From assembly GCF_003060825.1 (NCBI RefSeq), contig NZ_CP028922.1, forward strand, positions 2,587,001-2,651,000: DNA of 64,000 bases. Reading direction: 5' to 3'. Positions 45,372 to 54,595 of the stretch are shown here, one piece after another. Each line of letters begins with the position of its first letter. The stretch's first letter is position 1. Source of the stretch: Paenibacillus sp. CAA11. GTDB taxonomy: Bacteria; Bacillota; Bacilli; Paenibacillales; Paenibacillaceae. The notes beneath the pieces were generated by a model. It saw only the letters and a program-made list of their open reading frames with translations, searched no databases and was not told the origin of the DNA. Both the position numbers and the translations under genes were made by a program.

Positions 45372-46361
45372 TTACTGCTTTACAGCCTCATCTGAAAATT
45401 TAGAGTTGACCAGAACCTCTGGACCTACCTTCTCTTTGAGCTCCCCGGCATGGTCCATAATCTCCAGCAGGTGATTCCAGGAATCGGCAGAAATGGCAGG
45501 ACTGTCCGCATAAGTTCCTTGTTCTTTATAGCGTTTGACAGAGCTTGCCAAGATAGCGGGATCTGTGTCCTTGAAGAAGGGGGCGATTACCTCTGCGGTC
45601 TCCTCAGGCGAATGCTCTTGTACCCATTTCTGTGCCTTATACAACGCATTCGTAAATTTCTGAATTTTCTCTTCATTCCCCTTCAAATAGCTTTCCTTCG
45701 CCATATAAGCCGTATAAGGGAGCTTTCCTCCTTCCGCGCCGAAGGAAGCTACCACATGTCCCTTCCCTTCCTTCTCGATGATGGATGCTTGGGGCTCGAA
45801 CAGCTGTACATATTCACCTGTGCCCGAAGCAAAGGCTGCGGTAATATTGGCAAAATCAATATTTTGAATCAGTTCAAGATCTTTATGCGGATCAATGCCA
45901 TGCTGGCTGAGCGTGTATTCCCCAGACATCTGCGGCATGCCGCCTTTCCGCTGGCCAAGGAAAACCTTTCCTTTCAGCTCAGACCAATCAAAGGAAGTTC
46001 CCTTATTCCGCGCAACCAAGAAGGTCCCATCCGTCTGTGTCAGCCCCGCAAAATTAATCACCTTATCTTCTGCCCCTTGCTGATATACGTAAATAGATGT
46101 CTCTGCGCCAACCAGCGCCACTTGAATATTGCCCGAGAGAAGCGCCGTCATGGTCTTGTCGCCTCCGAACGTGGTCTGAAGCTCAACCTCGAGTCCTTCT
46201 TCCTTAAAGAACCCCTTCTCGATCGCAACATATTGCGGTGCATAAAATACGGAGCGGGTAACCTCTCCCACTTGCAGCTTATGATCCTTGCTGCCGCAAG
46301 CACTCAGCAAAGAAGCCACCAGCATGAACACAAGCAGTGTGCAGAGCCTAGTTTTTCTCAT
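45372..46361 (-). CDS. ABC transporter substrate-binding lipoprotein (NMT1/SsuA-like)
   Basis: 329 residues with AAGGAGGG before ATG. Signal peptide with lipobox LLSACGS. Then FYAPQYVAIEKGFFKEEGLEVEL and LLSGNIQVALVGAETSIY, typical of the SsuA/ThiY/NMT1 group that binds sulfonates, nitrate or thiamine pyrimidine precursors. No thiamine or SAM riboswitch could be recognised upstream and no metabolic gene is linked, so the ligand remains open. Confidence 0.92.
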   Translation of the reverse strand: MRKTRLCTLLVFMLVASLLSACGSKDHKLQVGEVTRSVFYAPQYVAIEKGFFKEEGLEVELQTTFGGDKTMTALLSGNIQVALVGAETSIYVYQQGAEDKVINFAGLTQTDGTFLVARNKGTSFDWSELKGKVFLGQRKGGMPQMSGEYTLSQHGIDPHKDLELIQNIDFANITAAFASGTGEYVQLFEPQASIIEKEGKGHVVASFGAEGGKLPYTAYMAKESYLKGNEEKIQKFTNALYKAQKWVQEHSPEETAEVIAPFFKDTDPAILASSVKRYKEQGTYADSPAISADSWNHLLEIMDHAGELKEKVGPEVLVNSKFSDEAVKQ

Positions 46362-46465
46362 CCCTTTCCCTCCTTATCTGTATGTCTGCAGCCGGCTCTT
46401 TTCCGGTTAAAAAACTAGTTTATGAATTAATGTATGCGAGAGTGGAGAGATTGGTTATGACATGC

Positions 46466-46506
46466 AAAAGGCCGAAGCGGGGTTGAATGCCCCGCTTCGG
46501 CCTTTT
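46466..46506. terminator. Terminator of the M32 carboxypeptidase gene
   Basis: AAAAGGCCGAAGCGGGG / CCCCGCTTCGGCCTTTT, a 17-bp perfect stem with a seven-base loop; symmetrical runs make it usable on both strands. It separates the peptidase gene from the ABC importer. Confidence 0.95.
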
Positions 46507-46525
46507 ATGGCTTATGCTAATATTT

Positions 46526-48052
46526 TTATTTTTCGTTCAAACCGTAAATTTCACTGTATTTCTGCTCCAGGTAATCCGCGAGATAATCCGGATTTAGATC
46601 TTCTCCCGTAATATCACGAACGAGCTCAGCCGGCTTGCGGCTCTTGCCGTAGCGATAAATTTTTGCCGTTAGCCACTCGCGAATCGGAGCGAACTCTCCT
46701 TTGGACACAAGCTCGTCAAAGTTCGGGATCTCCTTACGGATGGTATTCGCAAACTGGGCGGCATACATATTGCCAAGCGAATAAGATGGGAAATATCCGA
46801 AGCTTCCGCCAGACCAGTGAACGTCCTGCAATACACCCAGACCATGATTTGGCGGGGTGATCCCCAGATATTGCTGATACTTCTCATTCCATACTTTTGG
46901 CAGATCCTTTACAGAAAGCCCATTGTTGAAAAGCTCCTTCTCAATCTCATAACGGATAATAATGTGCAGATTGTAAGTCAGCTCATCCGACTCTATGCGA
47001 ATCAGGGAATTCTCCACCTTATTTACTGCGCGGTGGAACTGATCTAGCGAGACGTCAGCAAGCTGCTGCGGGAAGTGCTGCTGCAATTCGCCGTAGTAGC
47101 GCTCCCAGAAGAAGCGGCTGCGGCCGATCATATTTTCCCAGAATCGGGACTGGGACTCATGAATCCCCATTGAAGTACCTTGAGCAAGCGGCGTGCCGAT
47201 CAAAGCTTCGTCCATATTTTGCTCATAGAGGGCATGTCCGCCTTCATGCAAAGAGCTGAATACCGCGCTAGCTACATCATCCTGCAGGTAATGCGTCGTA
47301 ATCCGGATGTCTTTCGGATTGATGCCCGTCATAAACGGATGAACGCTCTCATCGATCCGTCCTGCCTCAAAGTCATAGCCCATCTCCTCCAGAAGATATC
47401 TGCTGAACTTATCCTGCTGATCTTCAGGGAAAATCTGGTTCATAAATGCCGTATCCGGTTTGTTTGGTGAAGCCAGAATAGCTTCCACAAGTGGCACCAG
47501 ACGCGCTTTAAGTCTGCCGAATACTTCGTCCAGCTTGGCGGACGTGAGGTCCGGCTCATACATATGTAATAGCGTATCGTAGCGAGTATCCTTAGGTCCC
47601 CATAAGTCGATAAATTCCTGGGTCTTCTGTACAATTTGAGTCAGGTAAGGCTCAAATCCTTCGAAGTCGCCGCTCTCCTTGGCATCCTCCCATAAGGTTT
47701 CCGCATGTGCAGTTAGTACGGAGTATTCTTGGAATTTGTCCGCAGGAATTTTGATGCTGCGCTCGTATTCCTCGTGGACAGCAAGAACCGACCGGCGGTC
47801 AATGTCTTCCAACTGATCCAGCACTTCTGGCTGTGCTAGAGCCGATAGCAGCTCCCCCATCTCTTTGGATGTTTGCAGTTTAAAAGCCTCCGTAGACAGC
47901 ATACCAATAGTTTGGGCACGAAGCTCAGCACCTTTGCGCGGCGCGCCTGTTCGCAGATCCCAAGCCATAAGCGATACGGCTTCGTAGTAGCTTCCAATCT
48001 TGGTGTTGAGCGCACGAAATTCTGTCAACTTATCCTGGATATGTTTTTCCAT
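46526..48052 (-). CDS. M32 family metallocarboxypeptidase
   Basis: 508 residues, typical of the Taq/YpwA carboxypeptidases. Zinc motif HEGGH near residue 270 in SSLHEGGHALYEQ, with IHESQSRFWENM supplying the third ligand (Glu), and later DELTYNLHIIIRYEIE. Removes C-terminal residues from peptides in the cytoplasm. Monocistronic with a strong terminator. Confidence 0.95.
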   Translation of the reverse strand: MEKHIQDKLTEFRALNTKIGSYYEAVSLMAWDLRTGAPRKGAELRAQTIGMLSTEAFKLQTSKEMGELLSALAQPEVLDQLEDIDRRSVLAVHEEYERSIKIPADKFQEYSVLTAHAETLWEDAKESGDFEGFEPYLTQIVQKTQEFIDLWGPKDTRYDTLLHMYEPDLTSAKLDEVFGRLKARLVPLVEAILASPNKPDTAFMNQIFPEDQQDKFSRYLLEEMGYDFEAGRIDESVHPFMTGINPKDIRITTHYLQDDVASAVFSSLHEGGHALYEQNMDEALIGTPLAQGTSMGIHESQSRFWENMIGRSRFFWERYYGELQQHFPQQLADVSLDQFHRAVNKVENSLIRIESDELTYNLHIIIRYEIEKELFNNGLSVKDLPKVWNEKYQQYLGITPPNHGLGVLQDVHWSGGSFGYFPSYSLGNMYAAQFANTIRKEIPNFDELVSKGEFAPIREWLTAKIYRYGKSRKPAELVRDITGEDLNPDYLADYLEQKYSEIYGLNEK

Positions 48053-48172
48053 ATTACCGGCTCACCTCACAGGTATATTTTACTTCCCCTCTTGATGATA
48101 CTTTTTACAAACCCTATAATCAACATTTAGAACCTGCTTTTAAGTGGATGATAAGGAGATGACCAGTCTAAA

Positions 48173-48490
48173 ATGCAGATAACTTTAGATCAGGCAGCCA
48201 AAGAAATGATATCCCGGCAGCTTGGAGATCAGGAAGGACAACTGCGCTTGGTTTATGATACGGAAGGCTGCGGATGCTACGGCATTACCGTACTTCACAT
48301 TGTAAACAAGCCACAGCCTCATGACGAGAAGCTTCTGAACGATGATTTCCCTTTCTGGGTTGATCCGCAGCATGCAGTCTTCTATGAAGATCAGCTCACC
48401 CTCAAAGGGGAGCCGGTTACTCGATCCTTCAAACTTTCAGGCCAATCGCAAAGCTACAATCTCAACATGCGACTTGAAGATCAGCGCTGA
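48173..48490 (+). CDS. HesB/YqkB-type iron-sulfur biosynthesis-like protein
   Basis: 105 residues with AAGGAGAT upstream. QITLDQAAKEMISRQL opens a HesB-like fold and TEGCGCYGITVLHI holds a Cys-Gly-Cys, but the C-terminal CGC pair of true A-type carriers is missing. Bacillus YqkB is of this kind and its role is uncertain. Divergent from the M32 gene. Confidence 0.83.
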   Translation: MQITLDQAAKEMISRQLGDQEGQLRLVYDTEGCGCYGITVLHIVNKPQPHDEKLLNDDFPFWVDPQHAVFYEDQLTLKGEPVTRSFKLSGQSQSYNLNMRLEDQR

Positions 48491-48553
48491 TTGCTGATCT
48501 ATGCCAACCATGCATAAATATACACTCATATACAATTAGGAGGCTGAAGTACC

Positions 48554-49120
48554 TTGAGCAGAATTTCCGAAATATTAGATTACAACCGCAAGTTCGTAGA
48601 AGACAAAGAATATGAAGCTTACATTACAGACAAATTTCCATTCAAAAAGCTTGCCATCGTAACTTGCATGGACACCAGACTCGTTGAGCTGCTTCCTAAA
48701 GCTATGAACCTTCGCAATGGCGATGCCAAGCTGATAAAAATTGCCGGGGCGATCATCAATCACCCCTTCGGGAGTGCAATGCGAAGCGTGCTCGTGGCCA
48801 TTTACGAACTGGGTGCCGAGGAAGTCATTGTCGTAGGCCATCTTGGCTGCGGCATGACCGGTCTGAATGCGAACCAGGTCATTTCGTCCATGAAGAAACG
48901 CGGAATCTCTGACGACGTTTTCAACACGCTTGAGAATTCGGGCATCAAGCTGGAGAACTGGCTGCATGGGTTTGACAACGAGAAGGACGGGGTAATCCAT
49001 ACTGTGGATATTATCAAGAAACATCCACTGCTTCCCCCAGGTCTGCCGGTTCACGGCATGCTCATCGACCCAACCACCGGCAAACTTGAGCTTGTCGTAA
49101 ATGGGCAAGAACACATTTAG
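48554..49120 (+). CDS. Beta-class carbonic anhydrase
   Basis: 188 residues from a TTG with AGGAGG upstream. Zinc ligands: Cys in IVTCMDTR (with the Asp-Arg pair), and His and Cys in VVGHLGCGM. LIKIAGAIINHPFGSAMRS is typical of the short Gram-positive beta-CA group (YtiB-like). Interconverts CO2 and bicarbonate. Follows the HesB-like gene by 63 bp; probably cotranscribed. Confidence 0.93.
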   Translation: MSRISEILDYNRKFVEDKEYEAYITDKFPFKKLAIVTCMDTRLVELLPKAMNLRNGDAKLIKIAGAIINHPFGSAMRSVLVAIYELGAEEVIVVGHLGCGMTGLNANQVISSMKKRGISDDVFNTLENSGIKLENWLHGFDNEKDGVIHTVDIIKKHPLLPPGLPVHGMLIDPTTGKLELVVNGQEHI

Positions 49121-49139
49121 GCATCTCTCTAATCTAAAC

Positions 49140-49176
49140 GAGCGTGGAACCTTAGCGGCTCCACGCTCATTTTTTA
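49140..49176 (+). terminator. Terminator of the carbonic anhydrase gene
   Basis: GAGCGTGGA / TCCACGCTC stem with a loop of about 11 bases, then ATTTTTT. Confidence 0.9.
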
Positions 49177-49215
49177 TTCAGCAATTCTGTATGATCATTC
49201 ATTATCAATTCATGA

Positions 49216-49605
49216 TTATTGTCCGCGTCGTTGCTGCTCCTTAAGCAGGTCACGAATTTCGGTCAACAGCAGTTCCTCCTTCGTCAGCGAGGGAGCTTCC
49301 GCCGGCTTTTCCTCTTCCTTCCTTCTCAGCTTGCCCAGCAACTTGATAAACAGGAAGATGGAGAAGGCAATCAACAGAAAATCGATCACACTTTGAATAA
49401 AGTTGCCATAGGTAATGGAACTATCTCCTACGGTTAATTGCAACTTTTTAAAGTCAAGCCCACCAATGATGATTCCCATGATTGGTGTAATCAGATCATT
49501 TACGATCGAGGTTACAATTTTTCCGAACGCAGCTCCGATCACAACCCCAATGGCTAAATCCAGCGCATTCCCCTTAAAGGCAAAGGCTTTAAACTCTTTC
49601 CACAT
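49216..49605 (-). CDS. mscL: Large-conductance mechanosensitive channel MscL
   Basis: 129 residues from the ATG beginning MWKEFKAFAFKGN; a longer frame adds a poorly hydrophobic extension. First helix NALDLAIGVVIGAAFGKIVTSIV with the pore-lining glycines, then a loop, then the second helix (VIDFLLIAFSIFLFIKLL) and a charged C-terminal bundle (LTKEELLLTEIRDLLKEQ). Releases solutes under hypo-osmotic shock. The ribosome site is weak (TAGGG). Confidence 0.95.
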   Translation of the reverse strand: MWKEFKAFAFKGNALDLAIGVVIGAAFGKIVTSIVNDLITPIMGIIIGGLDFKKLQLTVGDSSITYGNFIQSVIDFLLIAFSIFLFIKLLGKLRRKEEEKPAEAPSLTKEELLLTEIRDLLKEQQRRGQ

Positions 49606-49758
49606 CCTAACCCTACTCTCTCTATAAAATTTCATGTAAAGTGTATTATAGCTGATCATTTGCCTTCAATTCCACAAAATCATCTAAGGAATCTAAACAA
49701 TTATCAACGAACTGCCGAAATACTAGAGTTGAATCTAGATATGCCATAGGAGGAAACT

Positions 49759-50271
49759 ATGCAGCGTTCGCTACGTTTAAGACATGTTCATGGACTACCT
49801 AATACAGAAGCATTCAAATCTGTTGTTCTCAGAGTTCAAAGCGATGGGATTCTTTTTAGCACGGACCAAAAACTCCCCTACAAGCGAATTCAGGGATGCG
49901 ATCTCTATCAAAGCGTGATTAAAGCTCCCGGCTCCCCAACAGGAGAGGCCGTTTCTTACGGAATTATTTTATTTCTCCTTGGTGCCTTTCTAGGAGGAAC
50001 TGTGGCGGACCTCCCTGCAATAGGCGTGCTGTCAGGCTTGATAGGAATCATTGTGGGGGCCATTAAGGGCACACAGGTATCAGAGAAGAACTACACTATT
50101 TTATCCGTACAATACAATTCCATTCACGGCTCACCTTCTGTTATTCAGTTGGCACTAGCTCAGAAGAATGCCAGAAAAACATTAATCGACATTGCCCGTC
50201 ATATTAATCATAGCGTGGGATGTACTTTACCTTTTACCGACCCTCATTCCAGAAAGCCTTATGAAATCTAG
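49759..50271 (+). CDS. Membrane protein of unknown function
   Basis: 170 residues with AGGAGG six bases upstream of the ATG. A soluble N-terminal part (about 55 residues, PH-like strands VVLRVQSDGILFSTDQKLPYKRI) is followed by two hydrophobic helices (about 68-84 and 89-106) and a soluble C-terminal part. No family recognised. It has a terminator right after the stop. Confidence 0.75.
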   Translation: MQRSLRLRHVHGLPNTEAFKSVVLRVQSDGILFSTDQKLPYKRIQGCDLYQSVIKAPGSPTGEAVSYGIILFLLGAFLGGTVADLPAIGVLSGLIGIIVGAIKGTQVSEKNYTILSVQYNSIHGSPSVIQLALAQKNARKTLIDIARHINHSVGCTLPFTDPHSRKPYEI

Positions 50272-50282
50272 TTAAAGAAAAG

Positions 50283-50308
50283 AAGAGTCGTTTATACGAT
50301 TCTTTTTT
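50283..50308 (+). terminator. Terminator after 50271
   Basis: AAGAGTCG / CGATTCTT stem with a six-base loop followed by TTTT. Confidence 0.8.
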
Positions 50309-50330
50309 ATAAAATAAAATTGTTAATATA

Positions 50331-50358
50331 TTGATATATTTACTATATATGTTATACA
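50331..50358 (+). promoter_or_regulatory. Putative promoter of the leader ORF and pectate lyase gene
   Basis: TTGATA at 50331-50336 and TATACA at 50353-50358, spaced by 16 bp. The transcript would have a leader of about 215 bases containing the small ORF at 50433. Confidence 0.45.
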
Positions 50359-50432
50359 ATAACTCCAGGATCGCTTTCTGGATCATTTGTCCATCCCTTC
50401 TGACGATCCATACGAATTTCTAGGGAGGTGAA

Positions 50433-50567
50433 TTGGTAAGCGGTGATCGAATAGGCATATTCGCCAGCCTGCCCGATGTACGACTCACTTACAGAAATGC
50501 ATCTGTGAACTTTCAAGTTGTAATAGCAGGAAAGCTACGCCTTCACTTTGCTTTACACAACTTATAA
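50433..50567 (+). CDS. Small leader ORF (44 residues) upstream of the pectate lyase
   Basis: TTG start three bases after GGGAGGTG, encoding VSGDRIGIFASLPDVRLTY... and ending in TAA at 50565-50567. That stop forms part of the AAGGAG ribosome site of the lyase gene 13 bp on. The frame is free of stops and the ribosome site is stronger than most here. It may be a coupled small protein or a regulatory leader peptide, or chance. No family recognised. Confidence 0.4.
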   Translation: MVSGDRIGIFASLPDVRLTYRNASVNFQVVIAGKLRLHFALHNL

Positions 50568-50579
50568 GGAGATGATCGT

Positions 50580-51881
50580 ATGAAGCGGCTTCAAAAGTCC
50601 AAATTTTTGATTGCGCTTACATCCTTGCTTATTGTAGGTGCTGTGCCATTAAGTTCGCCAAGTCTGTCCGCAGCTGAGGACCAGGTTCAAATTGAAATAG
50701 CGGCCTCTGCATTAAACGTGATTTATGTCTCCCCTAACGGAAAAGATAGCAACGCCGGAACCCTCAATAGTCCGACAACCTTAGCCTCAGCTATAACCAA
50801 GGTTCAGCCAGGAGGAACCATATATCTGCGGGGAGGTACTTACAGCTTCGCCTCTCCTATTACCATTGAGAGAGATAACGCAGGAAAGTCTGGTTCATAC
50901 AAGACCATCACTGCAACCCAAGGTGAGAAGCCCGTGTTAGACTTCTCTGCAGAGGCCTTTGATTCCGCCGCCCGCGGTCTGCAAATCTTTGGACACTACT
51001 GGCAGGTTGAAGGCCTAGAAGTGCGCGGGGCAGGCGATAACGGAATTTTTATCGGAGGCAATTACAATATTGTCAAGAATGTCGAAACCCATCACAACCG
51101 GGACTCAGGTCTGCAAATCAGCCGCTCTTCCTCCTCTCTCTCCAATATCAAAGACTGGCCAAGCTATAACCAGATTATCAACGTGTATTCCCATGACAAT
51201 TTTGATCCGGACAACGGCGAGGACGCTGACGGCTTTGCCGCCAAACTGACCATTGGACCGGGTAATGTATTCGACGGCTGTATTGCTGCCTGGAATACAG
51301 ACGACGGCTGGGACCTGTATTCCAAATCAGAGACGGGCCCCATTGGGATCGTCACGATTAAGAACAGTATCGCTTATAAAAATGGACAAACCTCGGATGG
51401 CAATTCAACCGCAGAAAGTGACGGAAACGGATTCAAGCTCGGTGGCGACAAAATTGCCGTCAATCACATTGTTCAGAATAGCATTGCCTTCCAAAACAAA
51501 AAACATGGCTTCACCTATAACTCTAATCCGGGCTCTATTCAGCTGACCAACAACACCTCTTGGAACAATGGCGAGAGCAATTTCGCATTCGACAAAGGTT
51601 CCCATATCTTTACTAACAATCTTTCCTTCGCTGGCGGATCCAGTGACAAGACTAGCGGAACTGACGTGCAGAACACCAACGTATGGTGGAAGAATAAAGC
51701 CAGCTCGAACGGCAAAGGCCTCGTTGTTAGCAGCAATGACTTTAAGAGCCTGACGCCTTCCGTAACAAGAAACGCTGATGGCTCTTTTACACTTGGCAAC
51801 TTCCTTAAATTAGCCACCGGCAGTGACCTGATCGGGGCCGGAACGCCTAGCGGCACAAACATCGGTGCTACCCTGCCTTGA
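50580..51881 (+). CDS. Secreted family 9 pectate lyase
   Basis: 433 residues. Signal peptide (KRLQKSKFLIALTSLLIVGAV...SLSAAE). Then NVIYVSPNGKDSNAGTLNSP, the start typical of right-handed beta-helix lyases. The calcium/catalytic region near residues 214-245 reads EDADGFAAKLTIGPGNVFDGC then NTDDGWDLYSK, matching the PL9 pattern (Asp cluster plus a catalytic Lys). Cleaves polygalacturonate by beta-elimination outside the cell, in keeping with a plant-associated soil bacterium. Confidence 0.92.
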   Translation: MKRLQKSKFLIALTSLLIVGAVPLSSPSLSAAEDQVQIEIAASALNVIYVSPNGKDSNAGTLNSPTTLASAITKVQPGGTIYLRGGTYSFASPITIERDNAGKSGSYKTITATQGEKPVLDFSAEAFDSAARGLQIFGHYWQVEGLEVRGAGDNGIFIGGNYNIVKNVETHHNRDSGLQISRSSSSLSNIKDWPSYNQIINVYSHDNFDPDNGEDADGFAAKLTIGPGNVFDGCIAAWNTDDGWDLYSKSETGPIGIVTIKNSIAYKNGQTSDGNSTAESDGNGFKLGGDKIAVNHIVQNSIAFQNKKHGFTYNSNPGSIQLTNNTSWNNGESNFAFDKGSHIFTNNLSFAGGSSDKTSGTDVQNTNVWWKNKASSNGKGLVVSSNDFKSLTPSVTRNADGSFTLGNFLKLATGSDLIGAGTPSGTNIGATLP

Positions 51882-52011
51882 CTGCTTACTGGACACAGCA
51901 ATTAAGTACTGGAATTTTTAGATTTATCCAAAATGTACCACAAAATGGGCCGCAGTAAATGCAATAATGTCTACAGAAACCTAATTCAATCTCAATATGG
52001 AGGTAACATAT

Positions 52012-52995
52012 TTGCCAAAGCACGTTATTCGAAACCTGCGGCCAGAGGACTACGGAGCTGTTGCGAAGCTGCTAAACACCATCTTGTCAGAGCCTACAAC
52101 GGCTGAGATGCTGAAAGATGAAGAAGACAAAATCCCCCCAGGAAAACTGCATTATAGTGAGGAAGGGATGCTGCTCGGCTGGGATCGGCCCAAGTGGGTC
52201 GTGGAGAATGAGCAAGATCAAATTATCGCCTATGCGATTGCATGGCGGGCGCCATGGGCTGAACCGGGAGAGCTTGCCTTTACGCTCGTCGTTGACCCGG
52301 ACCGTTGCAGCGAAGGTGTGGGGACTGCACTCTATAACACGATTCATCATTGGGCGGAAGAAGTGAGGGCATCACGGTTAGTCACATCCATTCGGGAATC
52401 GGACAGCCGTGCTTTAACTTTTGCACAACAGCGAGAATATGTACAAGAACGCCATTTGTTTGAGTCCGTCTTGGATCTGTCTTCCTTTGACGGCGAGCCG
52501 CTGTATCAATCCATAGAAGAAGCTAAGCAGAAGGGAATTCAGTTCACTACACTTGCAGAGGAACCTGGAGAACCTAATGAAAGAAAGCTGCATGAGCTCT
52601 ATGAGATTACAAGCAAGGATATTCCTGGTTACTCCGGCAGCTATCCTTGGTTCGAAGAATGGAAAAAATGGAGTATCGAGCAGAATGGGGTACGCCCGGA
52701 ATGGATTCATATTGCCAAGGACGGTGATCGCTACATTGGCGTTGCTACCTTGCAGCAGAATGAGCAAACCCGCGCGATGTACCATGAATTCACAGGTGTG
52801 CATCCCGAGTATCGCGGGCGCCATATTGCACTCGCCCTGAAAATGCTTGCTATACGGACTGCGCAGGCATATGGTGTTCCCTACTTAAGAACCCATAACG
52901 ATTCCCTTAACGGCCCCATGCTGAGGGTCAACCGGGACCTCCTTGGATTTACAGGTGAACCCGGGCTGTTTAAGATGGTGCGGGAGCTAAGTTAA
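52012..52995 (+). CDS. Tandem GNAT acetyltransferase-like protein
   Basis: 327 residues from a TTG that lies eight bases after GGAGG (the ATG five codons earlier overlaps that site). Two GNAT folds: the first with VVDPDRCSEGVGTALYNTI (acetyl-CoA loop, weak RGxGxG), the second with GVHPEYRGRHIALALKMLAI (clear motif A). LRTHNDSLNGPMLRVNRDLLGF is common in double-domain GNATs of Gram-positives. Substrate unknown. Confidence 0.87.
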   Translation: MPKHVIRNLRPEDYGAVAKLLNTILSEPTTAEMLKDEEDKIPPGKLHYSEEGMLLGWDRPKWVVENEQDQIIAYAIAWRAPWAEPGELAFTLVVDPDRCSEGVGTALYNTIHHWAEEVRASRLVTSIRESDSRALTFAQQREYVQERHLFESVLDLSSFDGEPLYQSIEEAKQKGIQFTTLAEEPGEPNERKLHELYEITSKDIPGYSGSYPWFEEWKKWSIEQNGVRPEWIHIAKDGDRYIGVATLQQNEQTRAMYHEFTGVHPEYRGRHIALALKMLAIRTAQAYGVPYLRTHNDSLNGPMLRVNRDLLGFTGEPGLFKMVRELS

Positions 52996-53086
52996 TCCGT
53001 TCAACCCAGGAAGAGAAATAGCGGTAGTGAGCAACACCTTTCCGTGTCAACGCTACCGCTTGTTTTGTTTTATATATCTTAAGATG

Positions 53087-53932
53087 TTACTTTGCCTTGA
53101 ATTCCAGCTTTCCGGAATCCCTTGTAAGAATCGAGCGCCGCAAATCCCTCATATTCAACCGGAATTGCTCGCTGAACAGGTTAGGATTTCTAAGGAGAAC
53201 AACCAGCACAACAGAAGAAACTGTATGAACAGCTAGGTTAAAGATCGCGACAGCCAAGGTCCACTGCTGCTTCATCCACTTGAAGATAGCCACAGCAAAC
53301 TCAAGTATCATGACAAGGACCACGAGGGGCCAGTAAGAATGAAGCACCTCTTCATTAAATACGGGGTATGAGAATTCAAAGCCGTTTACTCCTTTTACAT
53401 ATACGCGAATTAGCTTGGATGCATTGAAGTAAACGGAACCCCAAACAGCGGTCCATAATAATCCGCCAAAGATCTCAGACTTGGTGAATGCCTTTTCTCG
53501 ATCAAGATATTTAATTCTCTTCAGGTCATCGGGTGTCCAAAATTCGGAATAGGCGGAGACTGTCCCTATCCCTTCTCCGACAATTTGCTGGATAACAGCT
53601 GAGATCATCTGCTCTCCGTTATTGTGAAAGACTTCATTAGCAATCACCGAGATCAGGGAGATCGTTACCACGATAGGCTATATCATCTTGAGAAGATGAA
53701 TATACCCATCATAATATCTGGGACCAATCAGATGCATAGGCCGATCTTTATAATTTCCTGCAAGAACAGCCGGATTCCCCAATTGGGCAAGAACGCCCTT
53801 GACTTCTTCTTCGGTATATTCCTCCGGTAACATATCCTCGATCGTCGAACGCAGCTCAAGCGCAATATCCGCCCGCATTTTCTCGGGAAGCCTGCGTGTC
53901 ACTTCCTGAATATATAGCTCAATTAGATTCAT
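53087..53932 (-). pseudogene. HAAS-domain membrane protein interrupted by an amber codon
   Basis: One frame from ATG at 53932 encodes a HAAS-type N-terminus (NLIELYIQEVTRRLPEKMRADIALELRSTIEDML...VLAQLGNPAVLA). It reaches TAG at 53678-53680 inside the first membrane helix and then continues without shift through about four helices to 53087. A single base change would restore about 281 residues. HAAS proteins are usually encoded after a PadR regulator, as here (14-bp overlap). The split could be a real nonsense mutation or a sequence error. Confidence 0.82.
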
Positions 53933-54269
53933 GTTGATCTTCCTCCCCCTTCAATAGTTGAACCAATTCTTGAGTGGTCTTCTTCCACTCTGCCTTCAAC
54001 TGCTGATAGATTTCCATACCGTACTCGCTGAGTACATAGTACTTACGCGGCCTGCTCTCTGATGTATCCCAGCTGCTGGTGACCAAATCCTGTTTCTCCA
54101 GACGGCGAAGCAGGGGATACAAGGTGCTCTGATCGATCGAAATTCCGCTCGCTTCCAGCAATTGAACGAGGGAGTAGCCATATTGAGGCTTGCGCAGCTG
54201 GCTTAACACGGCCAAAGTTAACGTTCCTCTCCTTAATTCTGTAATCAAAGTATTTAATAAATCGTTCAT
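53919..54269 (-). CDS. PadR family transcriptional regulator
   Basis: 116 residues. Winged-helix core: LRRGTLTLAVLSQLRKPQYGYSLVQLLEASGISIDQSTLYPLLRRLEKQDLVTSSWDTSESRPRKYYVLSEYG in pieces typical of PadR. Likely represses itself and the HAAS gene it overlaps. A 7-bp inverted repeat sits 35 bp upstream. Confidence 0.94.
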   Translation of the reverse strand: MNDLLNTLITELRRGTLTLAVLSQLRKPQYGYSLVQLLEASGISIDQSTLYPLLRRLEKQDLVTSSWDTSESRPRKYYVLSEYGMEIYQQLKAEWKKTTQELVQLLKGEEDQHESN

Positions 54270-54303
54270 CCAGCCACCTCAATTGATGTATGCTGTGTGA
54301 CAT

Positions 54304-54321
54304 ACAGTATTTATATACTGT
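54304..54321 (-). promoter_or_regulatory. Candidate PadR operator
   Basis: ACAGTAT-ttat-ATACTGT, a perfect seven-base inverted repeat in front of padR. PadR sites are commonly ATAC/GTAT-rich palindromes. Confidence 0.6.
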
Positions 54322-54595
54322 GTATCGTACACTATTATGATTCTGATAACAATAAGATTATGTAAATAATTCAAAAAGATCTAAGCAGGATAGGTTTAAG
54401 TTTAGGGATAATAGTAAGATGGGAGGTGTCTCTATGAAATGAATATTAAAGCGACCTTAGTCAGTAAAAATAGCAGCAGCCAAGGACGGAAAATATAGTC
54501 CTAGACTGCTGCTATTTTATTGAACTAATATGTATCGTTAGTCCATAAGACGCTTCACTGCTTTAGAGGGGGTGTTCCCCTCAGTTTATTCTTAA
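54322..54595. other. Intergenic region with a hairpin, no gene seen
   Basis: About 275 bp with AT-rich sequence and no supported gene apart from the terminator-like hairpin at 54466-54509. Confidence 0.5.
54466..54509. terminator. Bidirectional terminator-like hairpin
   Basis: AATAGCAGCAG / CTGCTGCTATT perfect 11-bp stem with flanking A and T runs; likely ends the DUF2785 transcript (minus). Confidence 0.75.

Noticed and set aside
46362..46465. Thiamine (TPP) riboswitch before the ABC importer
   Set aside because: The CUGAGA and ACCUGA core motifs are absent on the minus strand.
54421..54442. ATG-AAA-TGA mini-ORF with GGGAGGTG upstream
   Set aside because: Only two codons; the ribosome site may be chance or the start of a lost gene. 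Not enough to call a feature.
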